From contig NZ_VKAB01000041.1 in the NCBI RefSeq assembly GCF_009769385.1, positions 16,885-80,884 of the forward strand: a stretch of 64,000 bases of DNA, read 5' to 3'. Numbering within the stretch: position 1 is the first letter of the stretch; every line of letters begins with the position of its first letter. The position numbers and the translations under genes are program-made. Under the pieces are notes generated by a model. That model was not told where the DNA came from. It was given only the letters and a program-made list of their open reading frames with translations, and made no database searches. Shown piece by piece: positions 60,441 to 64,000 of this stretch. Source of the DNA: Saccharothrix deserti. GTDB lineage: Bacteria > Actinomycetota > Actinomycetes > Mycobacteriales > Pseudonocardiaceae.

Positions 60441-60461
60441 GGACCGGGACCGGGACCGGGA
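60441..60461 (+). repeat. (GGGACC)n tandem repeat, canonical G-quadruplex motif
   Basis: Four GGG tracts separated by ACC on the plus strand meet the G3N3 quadruplex pattern, just after the GH5 terminator. May be a mere simple repeat or a transcription roadblock. Confidence 0.5.
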
Positions 60462-60505
60462 GGCAGGACCTCCAGCAGGTCAGTAGCCGGCGGGCATCCG
60501 GGTGG

Positions 60506-60769
60506 TCAGGCCGCCCGTGGTAGACCGTGGCGGCCTGCCGCACCCCTTCGAACCTCCAGCAGGACCTTCATGCCCTGGTGTGCGGCCGGCAGGGTGAACC
60601 GCCAGTCCGGGTTGAGGTTGTAGACCACCCTGCTGCTCGCCGTCGCCGCCCCAGCGGGCCATTCCCGCACCGGCGGCACCGCGCCGACCGCAGAGCTCGG
60701 GAAGCGGCGGCGGTACGCGGCGCTCCGCCAGGCGACCGCGACGCGGTGCCGGCGGTCCGGCATCAGCAC
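60506..60769 (-). pseudogene. short relic resembling the N-terminus of a secreted GH2-type glycosidase
   Basis: A minus-strand frame gives AGAATASSRVVYNLNPDWRF, reminiscent of the opening strand of GH2 family enzymes (NLNxGWRF), after an Arg-rich, signal-like region. The rest (QGMKVLLEVRRGAAG) does not continue the family. A LacI-type operator lies about 100 bp upstream, which would suit a sugar-utilisation gene. Tentative. Confidence 0.35.
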
Positions 60770-60868
60770 CGGGCGACTGGACGCCGGTCGGGTCGGCGGT
60801 GGGGCAGATGGCCCGCGCCCGGTTGGGCGGAGTTGCGAACCGCAGTCGGGCGACGGGCACCGTGGTTA

Positions 60869-60876
60869 AAACGTTT
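60869..60876. promoter_or_regulatory. LacI-family operator core (AAACGTTT)
   Basis: AAACGTTT within TTAAAACGTTTGTA, upstream of the leftward GH2-like relic. It matches the second site at 61002, so one LacI-type repressor may control both sides. Confidence 0.45.
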
Positions 60877-61001
60877 GTACCGGCAAGTCGAAGCGTAGGG
60901 CACCGCCTTGACCGGGATCAACACCTGATCTACCAGCCAGAGAGCCGGGCAGGCGGCTATTGACAGGCACCGGGGCTCCTGCTTCTCTGCTAAGCCGTAG
61001 T

Positions 61002-61009
61002 AAACGTTT
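61002..61009. promoter_or_regulatory. LacI-family operator core (AAACGTTT) before the PL26-type gene
   Basis: GTAAACGTTTCA matches the TGAAACGTTTCA-type LacI/GalR consensus, about 50 bp upstream of the lyase start, a good repressor position. No lacI gene is inside the window. Confidence 0.55.
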
Positions 61010-61059
61010 CAACCCCGGACTCCCGAGCATCCAACGGCGACCTCACCGCGGAGGGCCAG

Positions 61060-63795
61060 ATGCCCCAGTTCCCCCGTCGCAGCTTCCTGGTCGGCGCCGC
61101 GATCGCCGGCGCGGCAGGCAGGCTCCCCGAACCCACGCCGGACACACCGGACGCGCCGGCCCCCATCGCACCGGCCGGCGCGCAGTCCGCCGTCGACACC
61201 GGCGTGCCGCTGCACTGGCTGGAAGGCGGCACGCCGGCGGCACTGGTCGGCGCGACCTGGGGCGTGCCGTGGCCGCGCGGCGCACTGGCCCGTGACCAGG
61301 AGCTGTCCCTGACCGCGACCGGCGGCGCGGCGGTGCCCGTGCAGTCCTGGCCGACCGGCTTCTGGCCGGACGGCACGGTCAAGTGGACCGCCCACGCGAT
61401 CGGCGCCGGGGTGCCGGCGGTCGAGGAGTACGTGCTCCGCCCCGGCACGCCGGCCGCCCCCGCCACCCCGCTGCGGGTCACGGAGAACGACGGGACGATC
61501 GAGGTGGACACCGGCGTCATCCGCTGCCGGATCGCCCGCCGCGGGCGCGTGCTCGTGCCCACCATCCTCCGCGGCGAACGCACCGTCGCCACCGGCGGCA
61601 CGCTCGTGTGCCTGCGCAAGGACTCCCCCGGCGACCAGGAGGCGGGCACCATCCGCCAGGAGCGGTTCACCGCCGACATCCGGGCGGTGACCGTCGAGCA
61701 GCGGGGCCCGGTGCGCGCGGTGGTGCGCGTCGAGGGCACGCACCGCGCGGACCGCGGTCGGCGCGACTGGCTGCCGTTCACCGTCCGGCTCTACCTCTAC
61801 GCCGGCAGCGACGGCATCCGGGTGGTGCACACCTTCGTCTTCGACGGCGACGAGGACGAGGACTTCATCAGCGGCCTCGGCGTCCGCTTCCAGGTGCCGA
61901 TGACGGACCAGTTGCACGACCGCCACGTGCGCTTCGCCGGTGACGGCGACGGTGTGCTCGGCGAAGCCGTCCGCGGCGTCACGGGCCTGCGCCGGGACCC
62001 CGGTGCGGCGGTGCGGCAGGCCCAGGTCGCCGGACGACCGACGCCCGATCTGTCCACATGGGACACACGGGTGAGCGGCCGGCTGCACCTGGTGCCCGCC
62101 TGGGGCGACTACAGCCTGCGGCAGCTGTCCGACGGCTGCTTCGACATCCGCAAACGCACCAGCGCCGGCCACGGCTGGATCCAGGTCGACACCGGCCGCC
62201 GCGCCTCGGGTCTCGGCTACGTCGGCGGCGCCTCCGGCGGGCTCGCGTTCGGCGTGCGGGACTTCTGGCAGCTGCACCCGACCCAGCTCGACGTCCGCGG
62301 CGCGGCAGGCGAGACCGCCGAGGTCACCGCCTGGCTCTGGTCGCCCGACGCCACTCCCATGGACCTGCGCTTCTACCACGACGGGATGGGCCAGGACACC
62401 TACCCGGAGCAGCTGGAAGGGCTGGAGATCACCTACGAGGACTACGAACCCGGCTTCGGCTCGCCGTACGGGATCGCCCGCACCACGGAACTGTCGTTCT
62501 GGGCCCTCGCCGCCACCCCGACCGCCGACCGGTTCGCCCAACTCGCCGCGGCCGTGCGGACACCGCCGTTGATCGTCGCCCCACCGGCCCACCTGCACGC
62601 CGCCGGCGTCTTCGGCGACTGGAGCCCGGTCGACCGCAGCACCCCCGCGCGGCGCGAGATCGAAGACCGGCTGGACTTCCTGGTCGACCACCACCGCGCG
62701 CAGGTCGAGCAGCGCTCCTGGTACGGGTTCTGGAACTACGGCGACGTCATGCACAGCTACGACCCCGACCGGCACGTGTGGCGCTACGACGTCGGCGGGT
62801 ACGCCTGGGCCAACTCCGAGCTCTCCCCCGACCTGTGGCTCTGGTACCAGTACCTGCGCTCCGGCCGGGCGGACGTGTTCCGCTTCGCCGAGGCGATGAC
62901 CAGGCACACCGGCGAGGTCGACGTCTACCACCTAGGCGAGTACCGCGACCTCGGCACCCGCCACGGGGTGCTGCACTGGGCCGACAGCGCCAAGCAGCTG
63001 CGCATCAGCACCGCCGCGTACCGCAGGTTCCACTACTTCCTCACCGCCGACGAACGCGCCGGCGACCTGATGCGGGACCTGGTCGACGCCGACCGCACGT
63101 TCCTCGTCCTCGACCCGATCCGCAAGATCCGCACCGAGCCGTACGAGCCGGACCCGCACGCGTTGTCCATCTCGGTCACCACCGACTGGAGCGCGCTCGC
63201 CGCCGCCTTCCTCACCGAGTGGGAGCGCGGCGGCGACCCGATAGCGCGGCAGAAGCTGGTCAACAGCGCCCGCACCATCGCCGCCATGCCCAACGGCTTC
63301 ATCCAGGGCAGCGGGCTCTACGACCTCGACACCGGCGCGTTCGCACCCGCCGAACCCGCGGTACAGGTCGGATCGCTCGGCGCGGTGTTCGGGCTGGTGG
63401 AGATGTGCGCCGAACTCGTCGACGCGATCGACCTGCCCGAGTTCACCGAGGCCTGGCTGCAGTACTGCCGGCTCTACAACGGCACCGCCGACGAGCAACG
63501 TGCCGAGACCGGCCAGGCGTTCGGCAACCAGAACCTGCGCCAGGCCCACTCCCGGCTCACCGCCTACGCCGCCGCGAGGACCGGCAACGCGACGCTGGCC
63601 GCCCGTGCCTGGCAGGAGTTCTACACGGGTCACGCGGGCTACCCGCGCACCGCGCCTTGGCGTTCCGTGCGCGTCGAAGGGCCGGCCGTGCTCAAACCCG
63701 TCGACGAGGCGGGTTTCGTCTCCACCAACGCCAGCGCGCAGTACGCCCTGGCCGCGATCCAGTGCCTGGCACTGGTCGGCGACCACCTGCCCTGA
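61060..63795 (+). CDS. secreted exo-rhamnogalacturonan lyase-family protein (PL26/PcRGLX-like)
   Basis: 911 residues. A twin-arginine signal (FPRRSFLVGAAIAGAAG) and a Pro/Ala/Asp linker are followed by a large region that fits, from memory, the PcRGLX/YetA-type exo-rhamnogalacturonan lyases. N-terminal beta domain: VPLHWLEGGTPAALVGATWG, VPWPRGAL, FWPDGTVKWTAHAI. Central beta-sandwich: FTVRLYLYAGSDGIRVVHTF. C-terminal (alpha/alpha) barrel: RSWYGFWNYGDVMHSYDPDR, YAWANSELSPDLWLWYQYLR, QAFGNQNLRQAHSR. It would cleave pectin rhamnogalacturonan I. GTG/ATG context is acceptable, with SD GGAGG (61050 region). LacI-type site upstream; partner in plant-wall breakdown with the GH5 enzyme. Confidence 0.78.
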   Translation: MPQFPRRSFLVGAAIAGAAGRLPEPTPDTPDAPAPIAPAGAQSAVDTGVPLHWLEGGTPAALVGATWGVPWPRGALARDQELSLTATGGAAVPVQSWPTGFWPDGTVKWTAHAIGAGVPAVEEYVLRPGTPAAPATPLRVTENDGTIEVDTGVIRCRIARRGRVLVPTILRGERTVATGGTLVCLRKDSPGDQEAGTIRQERFTADIRAVTVEQRGPVRAVVRVEGTHRADRGRRDWLPFTVRLYLYAGSDGIRVVHTFVFDGDEDEDFISGLGVRFQVPMTDQLHDRHVRFAGDGDGVLGEAVRGVTGLRRDPGAAVRQAQVAGRPTPDLSTWDTRVSGRLHLVPAWGDYSLRQLSDGCFDIRKRTSAGHGWIQVDTGRRASGLGYVGGASGGLAFGVRDFWQLHPTQLDVRGAAGETAEVTAWLWSPDATPMDLRFYHDGMGQDTYPEQLEGLEITYEDYEPGFGSPYGIARTTELSFWALAATPTADRFAQLAAAVRTPPLIVAPPAHLHAAGVFGDWSPVDRSTPARREIEDRLDFLVDHHRAQVEQRSWYGFWNYGDVMHSYDPDRHVWRYDVGGYAWANSELSPDLWLWYQYLRSGRADVFRFAEAMTRHTGEVDVYHLGEYRDLGTRHGVLHWADSAKQLRISTAAYRRFHYFLTADERAGDLMRDLVDADRTFLVLDPIRKIRTEPYEPDPHALSISVTTDWSALAAAFLTEWERGGDPIARQKLVNSARTIAAMPNGFIQGSGLYDLDTGAFAPAEPAVQVGSLGAVFGLVEMCAELVDAIDLPEFTEAWLQYCRLYNGTADEQRAETGQAFGNQNLRQAHSRLTAYAAARTGNATLAARAWQEFYTGHAGYPRTAPWRSVRVEGPAVLKPVDEAGFVSTNASAQYALAAIQCLALVGDHLP

Positions 63796-63873
63796 CCCGC
63801 CGCCGCGAGATCGAAGACCCCGCCGCCCCGACCCACCGGTGTCGAGCTCGTCCGAGCCGTCGACACCCTGACA

Positions 63874-64000
63874 CCTAGTAGTACTTTGTTAGGTCGTTGT
63901 GTGTCAAGGGAAGGGGCGTTTGCAGGTGTGGCACGCGCCGGCCATGGCGGTGAGGAGTTGTTGCAGTTCGCGGAGAACCGCGTAGATGGTCAGGCCGACG
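63874..64000 (-). mobile_element. insertion-sequence end with transposase C-terminus (cut by window edge)
   Basis: The minus strand encodes the last 31 residues of a transposase (VGLTIYAVLRELQQLLTAMA, then GACHTCKRPFP) with its stop at 63904-63906. The pattern LRELQxLLxAxAGxCHxCxRPxP is typical of a putative transposase family of actinomycetes. Beyond the stop lies TGTGTGTC...TAACAAAGTACTACTAGGTG, likely the terminal inverted repeat ending near 63874. The main body is outside the window. Confidence 0.6.

Noticed and set aside
61009..62931. 640-codon frame antisense to the PL26-type lyase
   Set aside because: No SD or family resemblance; the plus strand encodes a complete Tat-exported enzyme.

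Overview
The window is high-GC actinobacterial DNA with GTG/TTG starts, purine-rich Shine-Dalgarno (SD) sequences and many 4-nt GTGA/ATGA stop-start overlaps. A member of the Pseudonocardiales (Saccharothrix/Lentzea/Actinosynnema type) is the best guess. That guess rests on the gene families present (GH5-CBM2 cellulase, WXG100 proteins, S. cacaoi-type beta-lactamase regulators, SAM-methyltransferase of the PF04672 type) and not on any marker gene. No rRNA, tRNA or CRISPR array was seen.

Layout. 0-11 kb is catabolic: a Clp ATPase cut by the left edge, an amino-acid permease, a small lipoprotein, an acyl-CoA ligase / MHS-transporter pair with a GAF-LuxR regulator, and a decaying tartrate-type unit (tartrate dehydrogenase, LysR, glycerate-kinase remnant, frameshifted DctA). 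11-13.6 kb holds broken membrane-protein genes, an IS630 transposase remnant and a methyltransferase truncated by it. 13.9-29.0 kb is the centrepiece. A leftward, translationally coupled operon encodes a fully reducing, C-methylating type I PKS (KS-AT-DH-MT-ER-KR-ACP), an ABC exporter, a serine-palmitoyltransferase-like alpha-oxoamine synthase, a GNAT-fold protein resembling bacterial ceramide synthase, and a CerR-like extended SDR. Divergently transcribed are a KASIII, a KASII and a discrete ACP. Together these look like an assembly line for a polyketide-derived sphingolipid/ceramide-like molecule and its export.

29-42.3 kb carries a PLP amino-acid deaminase/aldolase-type gene, YggT, a beta-lactamase island (LysR regulator and serine-hydrolase co-regulator divergent from two class A beta-lactamases that flank a Tat-exported metallo-hydrolase), a DinB protein, a repeat-tailed secreted protein, a SAM methyltransferase, a thioredoxin-like ferredoxin and a second BlaI/BlaR1-type pair. 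42.3-48.4 kb is strikingly scarred. NuoM, P-type ATPase, copper-binding Csp, TetR-MMPL, PhzE and alpha/beta-hydrolase genes survive only as remnants, several joined in frame. They lie beside an intact DHA2 efflux pump and an intact FAD monooxygenase that appear to share a repeated operator.

48.5-64 kb encodes an NlpC/P60 wall hydrolase, two WXG100-type secretion substrates, a Tat-exported alpha/beta hydrolase, a CreD/CreE-like pair (aspartate-nitrosuccinate pathway, nitrite release) without the usual partners, a GH5-CBM2 cellulase/mannanase, and a PL26-type exo-rhamnogalacturonan lyase with LacI-type operators. A transposase end lies at the right edge.

All functional statements come from reading motifs and from recalled family knowledge. 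No database search was run.
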